A DNA stretch of 43,279 nucleotides from Thermocaproicibacter sp002410755 (GTDB taxonomy: Bacteria; Bacillota; Clostridia; Oscillospirales; Acutalibacteraceae). Positions 1 through 7,342 of this stretch are shown piece after piece. A program made the position numbers and the translations under genes. The DNA lies in the NCBI GenBank assembly GCA_036839715.1, contig DAITDU010000014.1, forward strand, positions 1-43,279, in the 5' to 3' direction. Each line of letters begins with the position of its first letter. Position 1 is the first letter of the stretch. The notes under the pieces were generated by a model that searched no databases, was not told the DNA's origin, and saw only the letters and a program-made list of their open reading frames with translations.

Positions 1-146
1 AAACGGAATGCCTGTACCGGATGAAATTTTCTTGCCGTGTTGAAGTAGAACAAGCTGTAGCTGAATATGTCCAGTTTTACAACTATGAGCGTATTCATTT
101 GAAAAGCGGCCTCACTCCGTTCGGAATTCAAAGCAAGACCGCCTAA
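1..146 (+). CDS. IS3-family transposase OrfB, C-terminal fragment (5' end off the window)
   Basis: Reading from base 3, the frame gives about 47 residues ending at TAA (144-146). They include EYVQFYNYERIH followed by LKSGLTPF, the typical end of the DDE (rve) integrase core of IS150/IS3-type OrfB proteins. These enzymes cut and rejoin the IS ends as the fusion product OrfAB. Only the tail is present here; the catalytic D, D and E residues would lie upstream. It is cut by the window edge rather than by a mutation, so it may be intact in the genome. Confidence 0.8.
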   Translation, partial: TECLYRMKFSCRVEVEQAVAEYVQFYNYERIHLKSGLTPFGIQSKTA

Positions 147-179
147 ATCCAAAATATCTACGACAGGGCTTTATTCCTT

Positions 180-204
180 TGTCTGTTCAACGGAGAACAG
201 TTCA
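180..204 (+). repeat. Terminal inverted repeat (right) of the IS3-family element
   Basis: The 25 bases end in ...GAACAGTTCA, giving the CA dinucleotide expected at an IS3-family terminus. The match to a family consensus is from memory; the left partner repeat is not in the window. Confidence 0.55.
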
Positions 205-223
205 GAAGGCACGGGGAACTTCT

Positions 224-1072
224 TCACACCTGCTTTTTCGGGATGCTGCGGACAGCTTCAGCGGCTTTTTCCAGCCATGGGAACGGAAGCTCTTCCGCAA
301 GGCCGGCATCGCATTTTTCCGCCGACTCCGGATCAATCGGCACATGCCCAAGGACACGCAGGCCATACTTCCCTGCGGTCTCATCAAGATGGCTCTCTCC
401 AAATACCTTGATTTCTTTCCCGCAGTCGGGGCACTTGACGTAACTCATATTCTCAACAATGCCAAGGATTGGCACATTCATCATTTTCGCCATATTAACA
501 GCTTTGGAAACAATCATGGAAACCAGCTCCTGCGGCGACGTGACAATCACAATGCCGTCCACGGGGATGGACTGGAACACTGTCAGCGGCACATCTCCGG
601 TCCCCGGCGGCATATCGACGAAAAGATAGTCTACATCCGACCAGACAACATCCGTCCAGAACTGCTTTACGATATTGGCAATCAGCGGCCCGCGCCAGAC
701 AACAGGCGTGCGCTCATCATCGAGCAGAAGGTTCACGGAAATCACTTTAAGGCCGTTTTTAGTCCTAGCTGGGTAGATGGCACTGCCATCACCGGTTACT
801 TTCCCGTGAAGCCCAAACATCTTTGGAATAGACGGGCCCGTGACATCTGCATCCAGGATGCCGGTATGGCAGCCCATGCGGCTCAGCAGCACTGCAAGTG
901 CAGCCGTGACGAAGCTTTTCCCGACTCCTCCCTTTCCGCTGACAACGCCGATTACACGCCCGATTTTGCTTTTGGAGTTCGGCTTTTCAAGAAAATCGGC
1001 AGGGCTCTTTTTGCGCGAGGCACAGTCCTTCCCGCAGGAAGAACAATCCTGTCCACAGCTTTCTTCGCTCAT
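224..1072 (-). CDS. mrp: Mrp/NBP35 family P-loop ATPase, iron-sulfur cluster carrier
   Basis: This 282-residue cytosolic protein belongs to the Mrp/ApbC/NBP35 family of ATP-binding Fe-S cluster carriers. The deviant Walker A GKGGVGKS is at residues 46-53. A C-terminal CPDC supplies the CxxC that bridges clusters in dimers of this family. The N-terminus has four cysteines (6, 10, 13 and 17) in a CxxxCxxCxxxC pattern, as in the ferredoxin-like N-terminus of NBP35 and of many clostridial Mrp proteins. The ATG is preceded by GGAAGGG. It follows gpsA with a 50 bp gap and may share its transcript. The IS element ends about 20 bp beyond its stop codon, leaving the gene intact. Confidence 0.93.
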   Translation of the reverse strand: MSEESCGQDCSSCGKDCASRKKSPADFLEKPNSKSKIGRVIGVVSGKGGVGKSFVTAALAVLLSRMGCHTGILDADVTGPSIPKMFGLHGKVTGDGSAIYPARTKNGLKVISVNLLLDDERTPVVWRGPLIANIVKQFWTDVVWSDVDYLFVDMPPGTGDVPLTVFQSIPVDGIVIVTSPQELVSMIVSKAVNMAKMMNVPILGIVENMSYVKCPDCGKEIKVFGESHLDETAGKYGLRVLGHVPIDPESAEKCDAGLAEELPFPWLEKAAEAVRSIPKKQV

Positions 1073-1122
1073 ATTGATTCCCTTCCGGCCGGATAAACGG
1101 CCATTTATTTTTTCCTTTGCTT

Positions 1123-2082
1123 TTAGAATTCCCGCTTAATGCTGCGCAGGAACAGGTCGGAAATCGCGCGGTTCGGATCCTTCCCATGGTTTACAATATC
1201 ATCAACCGTATGGCAAATCGGCAAATCGACATGGTATTTGCTGCCGAGTTTCAGCATTGCTGCCGTCGTGGCAACCCCTTCTGCCAGTTCCCCATAAGGC
1301 TCACCCCGCACAAAAAGCTCGCCGAATTTCCGGTTATGGCTGTAAGGCGAAAAGACAGTCGCCTCATAGTCACCCAGATGGGCAAGCCCATAAGCGGAAA
1401 TTTCATTGCCACCCATGGCTTTGATAAGCCGGGCAATTTCCCTTGTGCCGCGCGACATAAGGGCACCTTTGAGTGCAGTCTTGTCAAGCCCGTCCAGTAT
1501 CCCGGCAGCAATTCCAATCACGTTTTTTGAGGCGGCTCCAATTTCATTGCCAAGCAGGTCGTCGCCGTAGTAAAAGCGGATGAGGCTGCTGGAAAAGATA
1601 GAGACGAGCTGCTTTTTAACATCTATGCTCTTGCTGTCAATCACCATGCAGTTTGGGATTCCGCGCGTGAAATCCTGCACATGGCCGGGCCCTACCCAGA
1701 TGGCCACAGGGGCAGCGGGCGGCGCATACTGCTCAAAAATCTGCGTCAGCCTCATACCCGTAGGAGCCTCCAGGCCTTTCATGCAGAGGACTGTCATCTT
1801 ACCCGAAAGGCTGAACTTGGAAATCTGCTGCATCAGGGACCGGAAGCTCTGCGAGCTTACGGAAATCACCAGGATTTCTGCTGATGCAATGCTTTTTTCC
1901 AGGTCGGAAGTCAGGGTGACGCACTCGTTGAGGGTAACAAGGCCGTTGGAATGCACTGCACGGAACTGCTCCAAGTGCCGGGAACCTTCACGCCCATAAA
2001 GCGTCACCTCATGGCCAATCTGGTCAAGATACCACGCAAGGAAACTTCCCCATCGGCCGCAGCCAATTACGGTGATTTTCAT
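1123..2082 (-). CDS. gpsA: NAD(P)H-dependent glycerol-3-phosphate dehydrogenase
   Basis: This cytosolic enzyme reduces dihydroxyacetone phosphate to sn-glycerol 3-phosphate for phospholipid synthesis. The 319-residue length is normal for GpsA. The N-terminal Rossmann motif is GCGRWGSFLA (residues 8-17), a variant of the usual GAGSWGTALA. Family blocks follow: a GPGH motif, KNVIGIAAGI (with the catalytic lysine) and a GLAHLGD block. Several positions are atypical (for example ALMSRGTREI and YSHNRKFGE where SRNR is usual), so a diverged GpsA-like paralogue is possible. The start follows GGGAGGAAT. It lies 21 bp downstream of the MYG1-like gene on the same strand. Confidence 0.87.
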   Translation of the reverse strand: MKITVIGCGRWGSFLAWYLDQIGHEVTLYGREGSRHLEQFRAVHSNGLVTLNECVTLTSDLEKSIASAEILVISVSSQSFRSLMQQISKFSLSGKMTVLCMKGLEAPTGMRLTQIFEQYAPPAAPVAIWVGPGHVQDFTRGIPNCMVIDSKSIDVKKQLVSIFSSSLIRFYYGDDLLGNEIGAASKNVIGIAAGILDGLDKTALKGALMSRGTREIARLIKAMGGNEISAYGLAHLGDYEATVFSPYSHNRKFGELFVRGEPYGELAEGVATTAAMLKLGSKYHVDLPICHTVDDIVNHGKDPNRAISDLFLRSIKREF

Positions 2083-2103
2083 ACCGATTCCTCCCGGTCC
2101 GTC

Positions 2104-2967
2104 TTATTTCACATTGCTGCCGGCAGCCTTCACCGCAGCACGGCAGGCTTTCAGGGCATCTTCTTCTTTCCCTGTGGAAACAAGGAAGCGTCCTTTGTGG
2201 CAGAAGCGAAGCGAGGCTATACCGGAAATTTTTTGCAGTTCCGCATTTTCCTTGCCGGCCCATCTTTTCGGGAAAGAACATTTCATCTCTTCGGAACCCT
2301 GGCTTTTTGGCACAGCCTGTGCCGAAAAGCCACCCCGCTTGGACGGATAGACAACAAACAGCGCATCTGACGGGACGAGAACCGACTTCCATGGTGCAAA
2401 CCGCGGCAGCACAACTACACGGTCTTTCTCTGATGCAAGGGCTTCCCGGACAAGTGATTTCCCACGCTGCTCTGCAAGGATTCCCTCCAGCTGCCTGCGC
2501 AGGATTTTTTCCGCTACGGTAACAGCTTCCTCAAAGCAGTCATCCGTTTTGGCGTCCGAATCCCAGACCGGGTTAAACGCACCGATCGCTCCCGCAAGCT
2601 GGCAACCGCAGCCGGTGTTATCATCGGCATCAAGGGGCTGGATGAAGTGCTCATCAAAGTGTGCAGTCTCGGCGGCAGAGTCTTCCCGCGGGCATCCGCT
2701 CTCTTCGAGGAAGCTCTGCCCATATTCCCTCCAAAGAAGGCCAAACGCCGCATAGGGCACGCCGTTTTCGCGGATTTCAGCCTTTTCCTGGTGATGGTCA
2801 AACTTTCCGCGTCCGATATCATACACAATACCCTCAAAGCCTTCCGGCACTTCCGTTACCCGAACAATGCGGATTTTCGGATTGATGATTTTCAGGAATG
2901 CCGAAGAAAACACATCATCCGCGTGAAATTTTCCGGCATGCGTCAGAGCGATGTTTGCAATTTTCAT
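2104..2967 (-). CDS. MYG1 family protein (UPF0160, DHH-like metal-dependent exonuclease homologue)
   Basis: This 287-residue protein has two hallmarks of the MYG1/UPF0160 family: an N-terminal HAGKFHADD, which aligns with the metal-site THNGTFHCDE-type block, and KFDHHQ, the DHH-like motif, near residue 57. Eukaryotic MYG1 is a 3'-5' RNA exonuclease; the bacterial members have no settled role, so nuclease activity is inferred from the family. Its ATG overlaps the WYL regulator stop as ATGA (2964-2967), which implies translational coupling and perhaps a shared purpose. Confidence 0.85.
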   Translation of the reverse strand: MKIANIALTHAGKFHADDVFSSAFLKIINPKIRIVRVTEVPEGFEGIVYDIGRGKFDHHQEKAEIRENGVPYAAFGLLWREYGQSFLEESGCPREDSAAETAHFDEHFIQPLDADDNTGCGCQLAGAIGAFNPVWDSDAKTDDCFEEAVTVAEKILRRQLEGILAEQRGKSLVREALASEKDRVVVLPRFAPWKSVLVPSDALFVVYPSKRGGFSAQAVPKSQGSEEMKCSFPKRWAGKENAELQKISGIASLRFCHKGRFLVSTGKEEDALKACRAAVKAAGSNVK

Positions 2968-4019
2968 TTTGTCAGGGTTCCTCCTTGTGAATTTGCGGTG
3001 CTTTCAGCGCCAGATAAGGAATAAATAGAGAGCTGTTCTTCAGACATCCGGCAGAGTTCGCGCGCCAGGCTTTCCGGCTTTATCACCCTCACCTTACTGC
3101 CGAATTCAAAAATCCAGCCAAGCATTGTCGGCCCGACAATTGCGTCAAAACTGACGAGGAAATTGGTACCGTTCGCCCTGCGGATTTCAACGCCTTTGCC
3201 AAAGCGGTCCAGCACAACACCGAGCAGTGAATTGTCAAAGCGCAGGGTAACGCGCTGCTCATCGCCGCTGAACATGCCAAATACCTTTTTTGAGTATTCA
3301 GCAGGACTGAAAGACAGATGCTCCGGCTTTTGAAAAGCATCCGGCGACAGGATTTCAATTCCCTCCATCTTATCAACACGGAAATTCGTGATGCCACCGT
3401 ACTTTTTGTAGTAAGCGGTCATATAGTAGTTTTCGTCATTCCAGACAAGGGCATACGGAAAAGCAATGTGTTTTTTCCCACCGCAGCGATATTCCTTTGA
3501 CCAGTGATCCGGTGAGCCCCATTCTACACAGTACTCAAAATACCGGAACGCGACCGCACATTTCAGGGCAATCGCCCGATGGATGGTGTCAACATTGTAG
3601 TAAATCTGTTCATTCTGCGTTTTTACCCTGCCGCGGACAAAGACCTGCCGCTTCAGGAGAGATGCCTCCGGGCTGCTTGCAAGCTTTCCGATTTTTTCAA
3701 TCAGCTGTGCTGACTTTTTCTCCGTAATAAAGCGTGAACATGCAACGGCGTCTGCAAGGATTTTCAGCTCCGGAAGCTCAAAACCGCGATTCGCGACAAA
3801 ATATGACGTCGTTTTTGAACGGCACCGAACAATATCCAGCCCAAATTCGCGCAGGCTTTCAAGATCCCTGTAAAGGCTCTTGCGCTGGGAATGGATCCCG
3901 CACTTTTCCAGTTCCTCTTCCATCTGCTCCAGTGTCATCGGATGCTTTTCATCCGTACGCTCCAGCAGAATTTTCCGCAGGTAAAGCAGCTTCAGCTTTT
4001 GATTTTTCGATTTCGGCAT
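2964..4019 (-). CDS. WYL-domain transcriptional regulator (HTH-WYL-WCX)
   Basis: This 351-residue protein has an N-terminal winged-helix part (about residues 8-65, including RKSLYRDLESLREFG) and a central WYL domain (about 130-235, with the block FPYALVWNDENYYMTAYY and a following FRVDKM). A WCX-type C-terminal extension completes it. WYL proteins are ligand-sensing regulators, often tied to nucleic-acid metabolism or stress. RBS GGGGAGGTGAGG precedes the ATG. It is the first gene of a minus-strand block with the MYG1-like gene, which it overlaps by four bases. Target sites are unknown; it may regulate its own promoter just upstream. Confidence 0.88.
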   Translation of the reverse strand: MPKSKNQKLKLLYLRKILLERTDEKHPMTLEQMEEELEKCGIHSQRKSLYRDLESLREFGLDIVRCRSKTTSYFVANRGFELPELKILADAVACSRFITEKKSAQLIEKIGKLASSPEASLLKRQVFVRGRVKTQNEQIYYNVDTIHRAIALKCAVAFRYFEYCVEWGSPDHWSKEYRCGGKKHIAFPYALVWNDENYYMTAYYKKYGGITNFRVDKMEGIEILSPDAFQKPEHLSFSPAEYSKKVFGMFSGDEQRVTLRFDNSLLGVVLDRFGKGVEIRRANGTNFLVSFDAIVGPTMLGWIFEFGSKVRVIKPESLARELCRMSEEQLSIYSLSGAESTANSQGGTLTK

Positions 4020-4045
4020 AGGGGCAGCCTCACCTCCCCTTTTTC

Positions 4046-4075
4046 ATCATAGCATAAGCAGCGGCCCGGTAGCAA
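4046..4075 (-). promoter_or_regulatory. Sigma-A-type promoter for the WYL-MYG1 block
   Basis: On the minus strand, TTGCTA (4070-4075) and TATGAT (4046-4051) are separated by 18 bp. It lies between the dipeptidase stop and the WYL start. Prediction from hexamers only. Confidence 0.45.
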
Positions 4076-4078
4076 GGT

Positions 4079-5005
4079 TCAGTTCATATTTTTGGCAAAA
4101 AAATCAAATGCATTTTTCCAAAAAATCCGGTCTGCAACTTCTCTCCCAAATTCATCTTTCAAAAGGCCGCAAAGCCGGCCCATTCTCTCCACCCGGTCAA
4201 GGCCCTCCACCGGCGTACACCCGTCAAAGTCAGAACCGACGGCAAGGGCATTCTCCCCGCCAAGGTTTAAAAAATGGTCCGCATGCCGCAGAACATCTTC
4301 CACCGAAGCGACACTCTCGCTGAGGAAACTGGTGCAGAGGTTCATCCCGACAAGGCCGCCTCCTTTCGCAATTTCACAGAACTGCTCATCCGTAAGGTTG
4401 CGCCGGTGTCCGCAGACTGCCTTGGAATCCGAGTGACTTGCAACAAACGGCCTCTGTGCCGTTCGCGCAACATCCCAGAACCCTTTTTCCGAGAGGTGGG
4501 AAACATCAACGACCATGCACAGGCGGTTCATCTCCCGGACAAGCCTTTTTCCAAATGGCGTCAAGCCCCCTGCATCCGATACCCCGCAACCGTCCCCGAC
4601 TTCACAGCGCCCGTTCCAGGTAAGGGTAATCAGGCTGACGCCGAGACGTTTTGCGTCATACAAATGCTGAAGGTTCCCTGCGAGCGCAGCCGAGCCCTCA
4701 ATGGAAAGCAGCGCCGCCCGCTTTCCCGATCCCGCGGCTTTTTTCAGTTCTCCGGCTGTCCGGCAGAATGAGACGGTTCCTTTATTTTTTGCTGTCTCTT
4801 CTGCAAAAAACTGCGCGACACTCCTGAAATAACGGAACGCTTCTTCACCGCGCAGACTGTCATCAATCCAAACCGCGAAAACCTGCGCCCATTTTTCATA
4901 GCCCGCTGTGCGCTCCAGATCGAGGGCCAGACTGTTCCGGGCAAGGCTACAGTGCTTTTGGAAACATTCCGTAGCCGTGTCACAATGTAGATCAAAGTAA
5001 TTCAT
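4079..5005 (-). CDS. Membrane-dipeptidase-type (M19, renal dipeptidase family) zinc peptidase
   Basis: From the chosen start this is a 308-residue enzyme of the M19 family, which hydrolyses dipeptides at a binuclear zinc site. The N-terminal FDLHCDT carries the HxD zinc ligands. The middle has VVDVSHLSEKGFWDV, with the zinc-binding His, and FVASHSD. The C-terminal GSDFDG block is also typical. No signal peptide is seen, so it is probably cytosolic. A longer frame runs back to 5113 into the preceding gene, but GAAAGGGGA sits just before the ATG at 5005, so the shorter form is chosen. It is the last gene after mnmA and the cysteine desulfurase. Confidence 0.9.
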   Translation of the reverse strand: MNYFDLHCDTATECFQKHCSLARNSLALDLERTAGYEKWAQVFAVWIDDSLRGEEAFRYFRSVAQFFAEETAKNKGTVSFCRTAGELKKAAGSGKRAALLSIEGSAALAGNLQHLYDAKRLGVSLITLTWNGRCEVGDGCGVSDAGGLTPFGKRLVREMNRLCMVVDVSHLSEKGFWDVARTAQRPFVASHSDSKAVCGHRRNLTDEQFCEIAKGGGLVGMNLCTSFLSESVASVEDVLRHADHFLNLGGENALAVGSDFDGCTPVEGLDRVERMGRLCGLLKDEFGREVADRIFWKNAFDFFAKNMN

Positions 5006-5030
5006 GATTTTTTCCCCTTTCCTGCGAATG

Positions 5031-6164
5031 CTATGCACCGCGCAAGCGGGAAATGATTCCCGGCAGGACTGCAAGGATTGCCTCCACATCCTCCGCGCTG
5101 TTGTCCGCACCAAGCGTCAGGCGGAGCGCACCGCGGGCAAGCTCCGGCGGGATACCCATGGCAAGCAGAACATGGGAAGGCTCTGCCGCGCCCGAAGAAC
5201 AGGCTGAGCCGGACGACGCACAGATGCCGCACTGGTCAAGCAAGAGAAGAAGCGCTTCGCCTTCCACACCCTCAAAGACAAAGGAGGCGCTGCCGGGCAG
5301 GCGGTTCTTCCTGTCCCCGGTTAAATAGGAACCCGGAATTTTCAGGATGCCGCAGATAAGCCGGTCACGAAGCGCACTGACATATGTTTCGTTTTTCACC
5401 ATGGCTCGGCAGGATTCCGCGAGTGCAGCGGCTGTCCCAACGGCGCCGGCAACGTTCTCCGTACCGGCGCGCAGGCCGCGCTCCTGGCCGCCGCCGAAAA
5501 CGAGCGGCTCCAGTTCAATCCCTTCCCGTACAAAAAGCCCGCCGAAGCCCTTTGGGCCGCCAAACTTGTGAGCGGAAAAAGACAGAAGGTCAACGTGAAG
5601 TCGGCGCACATTCAGCGGAATATGCCCGGCCGCCTGCACGGCATCCGTATGGAACAGCGCCCCAGACCGATGCGCCGCAAGGGCAAGCTCCGAAACCGGC
5701 ATGATGGTTCCCACTTCGTTGTTTGCCGCCATAACGCTCACAAGCGCTGTCTTTTCTCCAAGGGCACTGCGCAGGGCAACGGGTTCCACGCGGCAGTCCT
5801 TCCCTACGCCAAGAATTTTTACATGGAAACCATCATTTTTCAGCTTTTCCGCCGTTCGCAACACGGCATGATGCTCGGCGGCATCGGTAATCAACCCATC
5901 CCTCCCCGGTCCGGCGGCTTTCACTGCGGAGCGGAGAGCCCAGTTGTCGGATTCTGAGCCGCCCGATGTGAAATAGATTTCATGCGGCTTTGCACCAAAT
6001 GCCGCCGCAACCGTTTCCCGGGCCTCCTCAAGTGCACGCTTTGCCCTCCGTCCGGGAGCAGAAATCGTTGAAGCATTGCCAAATTCCGTCGTGAGGTACG
6101 GCGTCATGGCTTCCAGTGCTGTTTTAGAGAGCGGTGCCGTCGCCGCATGGTCAGCATAAATCAT
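5031..6164 (-). CDS. Cysteine desulfurase (NifS/IscS family)
   Basis: This 377-residue PLP enzyme converts cysteine to alanine and leaves a persulfide on its own cysteine for tRNA thiolation or Fe-S assembly. Seen in the sequence: an N-terminal YADHAATAP, the HTDAVQAAGH block, the PLP lysine in SFSAHKFGGPKG (Lys200) and the catalytic Cys322 in SSGSACSSG. The ATG at 6164 has a GGGCGAAAA upstream and overlaps the 3' end of mnmA by 14 bp. Such overlap suggests a dedicated sulfur donor for MnmA, as with NifZ/IscS-like partners in other Firmicutes. The short insertion around Cys322 suits a class II (NifS/NifZ-like) reading, but this is not decided here. Confidence 0.93.
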   Translation of the reverse strand: MIYADHAATAPLSKTALEAMTPYLTTEFGNASTISAPGRRAKRALEEARETVAAAFGAKPHEIYFTSGGSESDNWALRSAVKAAGPGRDGLITDAAEHHAVLRTAEKLKNDGFHVKILGVGKDCRVEPVALRSALGEKTALVSVMAANNEVGTIMPVSELALAAHRSGALFHTDAVQAAGHIPLNVRRLHVDLLSFSAHKFGGPKGFGGLFVREGIELEPLVFGGGQERGLRAGTENVAGAVGTAAALAESCRAMVKNETYVSALRDRLICGILKIPGSYLTGDRKNRLPGSASFVFEGVEGEALLLLLDQCGICASSGSACSSGAAEPSHVLLAMGIPPELARGALRLTLGADNSAEDVEAILAVLPGIISRLRGA

Positions 6165-7266
6165 TTTTTCGCCCTGCCTTATCTTTCCCGCCTGGCATCG
6201 GCAAAATTGTCCCGCCGCCAAGCACTTCGTCCCCCTGGTAAAAAACGGCAGCCTGGCCCGGTGCTACGGCGCGCTGTGGTTCCTGGAACCGGACTTCGGC
6301 CCTGCCATCCGGCAACGGAATTACTTCCGCCGGAAACGCTTTCTGGCTGTAGCGCACCTTAACATCGGCTTCGGCGGGCCCCGGAAGGCACGCAACAGAA
6401 ATCCAGTTGACTTCCCCAACCGTGAAGCTGCTGCATGCTAGGTCGCTGTTTCCGCCAAGAACGACCGTATTTGCCACCGCGTCTTTCCGGACGACATACT
6501 TGGGTTCGCCGAAGCTTCCGAGTCCCTTCCGCTGGCCGACCGTATAATGGAGCAGGCCGCGGTGCCTTCCAATCACATTTCCCGCACAGTCCACAAAATT
6601 CCCCGGCTCTGAGCTAAGGCCCATCTTGTGTTCCAAAAATCCGGCATAATTTCCGTCAGGGACAAAACAGATATCTTCACTGTCCGGCTTTTTTGCGTTG
6701 ACAAAGCCGTGTTCCTCCGCAATGCGGCGCACTTCGGACTTAAGAAGCGAACCGAGCGGAAAAAGCGTATGCGCAAGCCCATCCTGTGTCAGCGAATACA
6801 GTACATAGGTCTGGTCTTTGGAAACATCCTTTGCCTTTTTGAGCAGGTACCGGCCACGTGACCGGTCATACTCCACACGGGCATAATGTCCCGTCGCAAT
6901 GCAGTCCATGCCAAGCAGTTTTGCACGCTCAAGCATCTTCCCGAATTTTATAAACCGGTTGCAGTCAATGCAGGGGTTCGGTGTTTCCCCGCACGCATAG
7001 CCGCGTGCAAACCGCTCCATTACGTCACGCCGGAATTCCGGGCCGAAGTTGAACACATAGTGCTCAATGCCGAGCCGGTACGCAACGGCACGCGCATCTT
7101 CCACGTCCTTCAGGGAACAGCAGGTGCGTGACCGGATTCCGGCATCCGCATTGTCATAAAGGTGGAGGGTTGCTCCACAGACTTCATATCCCTGCTCTTG
7201 TAGAAGGCAGGCGGCAACGGAGCTGTCCACCCCGCCGCTCATGCCAACCATAACTTTTTTTCCCAT
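6151..7266 (-). CDS. mnmA: tRNA-specific 2-thiouridylase MnmA
   Basis: MnmA adds sulfur to U34 of tRNAs for Lys, Glu and Gln, using ATP and a persulfide. The 371 residues show the PP-loop SGGVDSS (10-16), the first catalytic cysteine in NPCIDCNRFIKFG (Cys102) and the second in SEDICFVPDG (Cys200). A C-terminal beta-barrel region follows. The start has GAGAGGAAAA upstream. It heads a three-gene unit with the cysteine desulfurase and the M19 dipeptidase. Only about 25 bp separate its start from the upstream terminator, so no clear separate promoter is seen and partial read-through is possible. Confidence 0.95.
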   Translation of the reverse strand: MGKKVMVGMSGGVDSSVAACLLQEQGYEVCGATLHLYDNADAGIRSRTCCSLKDVEDARAVAYRLGIEHYVFNFGPEFRRDVMERFARGYACGETPNPCIDCNRFIKFGKMLERAKLLGMDCIATGHYARVEYDRSRGRYLLKKAKDVSKDQTYVLYSLTQDGLAHTLFPLGSLLKSEVRRIAEEHGFVNAKKPDSEDICFVPDGNYAGFLEHKMGLSSEPGNFVDCAGNVIGRHRGLLHYTVGQRKGLGSFGEPKYVVRKDAVANTVVLGGNSDLACSSFTVGEVNWISVACLPGPAEADVKVRYSQKAFPAEVIPLPDGRAEVRFQEPQRAVAPGQAAVFYQGDEVLGGGTILPMPGGKDKAGRKNDLC

Positions 7267-7290
7267 TGCTTTTTTCCTCTCTGCCGTCTG

Positions 7291-7321
7291 AAAAAGCCCC
7301 GCAGGATAGGCCGTGCGGGGC
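7291..7321 (-). terminator. Intrinsic terminator of the glycosyltransferase gene at 7343
   Basis: The stem GCCCCGCA (7296-7303) pairs with TGCGGGGC (7314-7321). On the minus strand it is followed by a T5 run (7291-7295); on the plus strand it is followed by CGCCTTTTTT. It separates the glycan genes from mnmA and may work in both directions. Confidence 0.75.
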
Positions 7322-7342
7322 CGCCTTTTTTATTTGCCGTTT

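Larger units (their letters stand above)
1..204 (+). mobile_element. IS3-family insertion sequence, right end only
   Basis: The first 204 bases are the 3' part of an insertion sequence: a transposase C-terminus ending at 146, then a short tail and a terminal repeat. The bases at 180-204 read, on the minus strand, as a terminal repeat beginning TGAACTGTTCTCC, which resembles the TGAACTG-type ends common in IS150-like members of the IS3 family. The element therefore probably ends at 204, only about 20 bp beyond the stop codon of mrp. The left end lies outside the window, so target duplication cannot be checked. Confidence 0.75.

Noticed and set aside
206..235. Shared CTTCACACCTGCTT string at about 221-235 and 33541-33555
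   Set aside because: Only a short match, in unrelated contexts (mrp coding end and a transporter leader); most likely chance.
179..1096. Plus-strand 305-codon open frame opposite mrp
   Set aside because: It is antisense to a well-conserved gene, has no family features, and starts inside the IS end.
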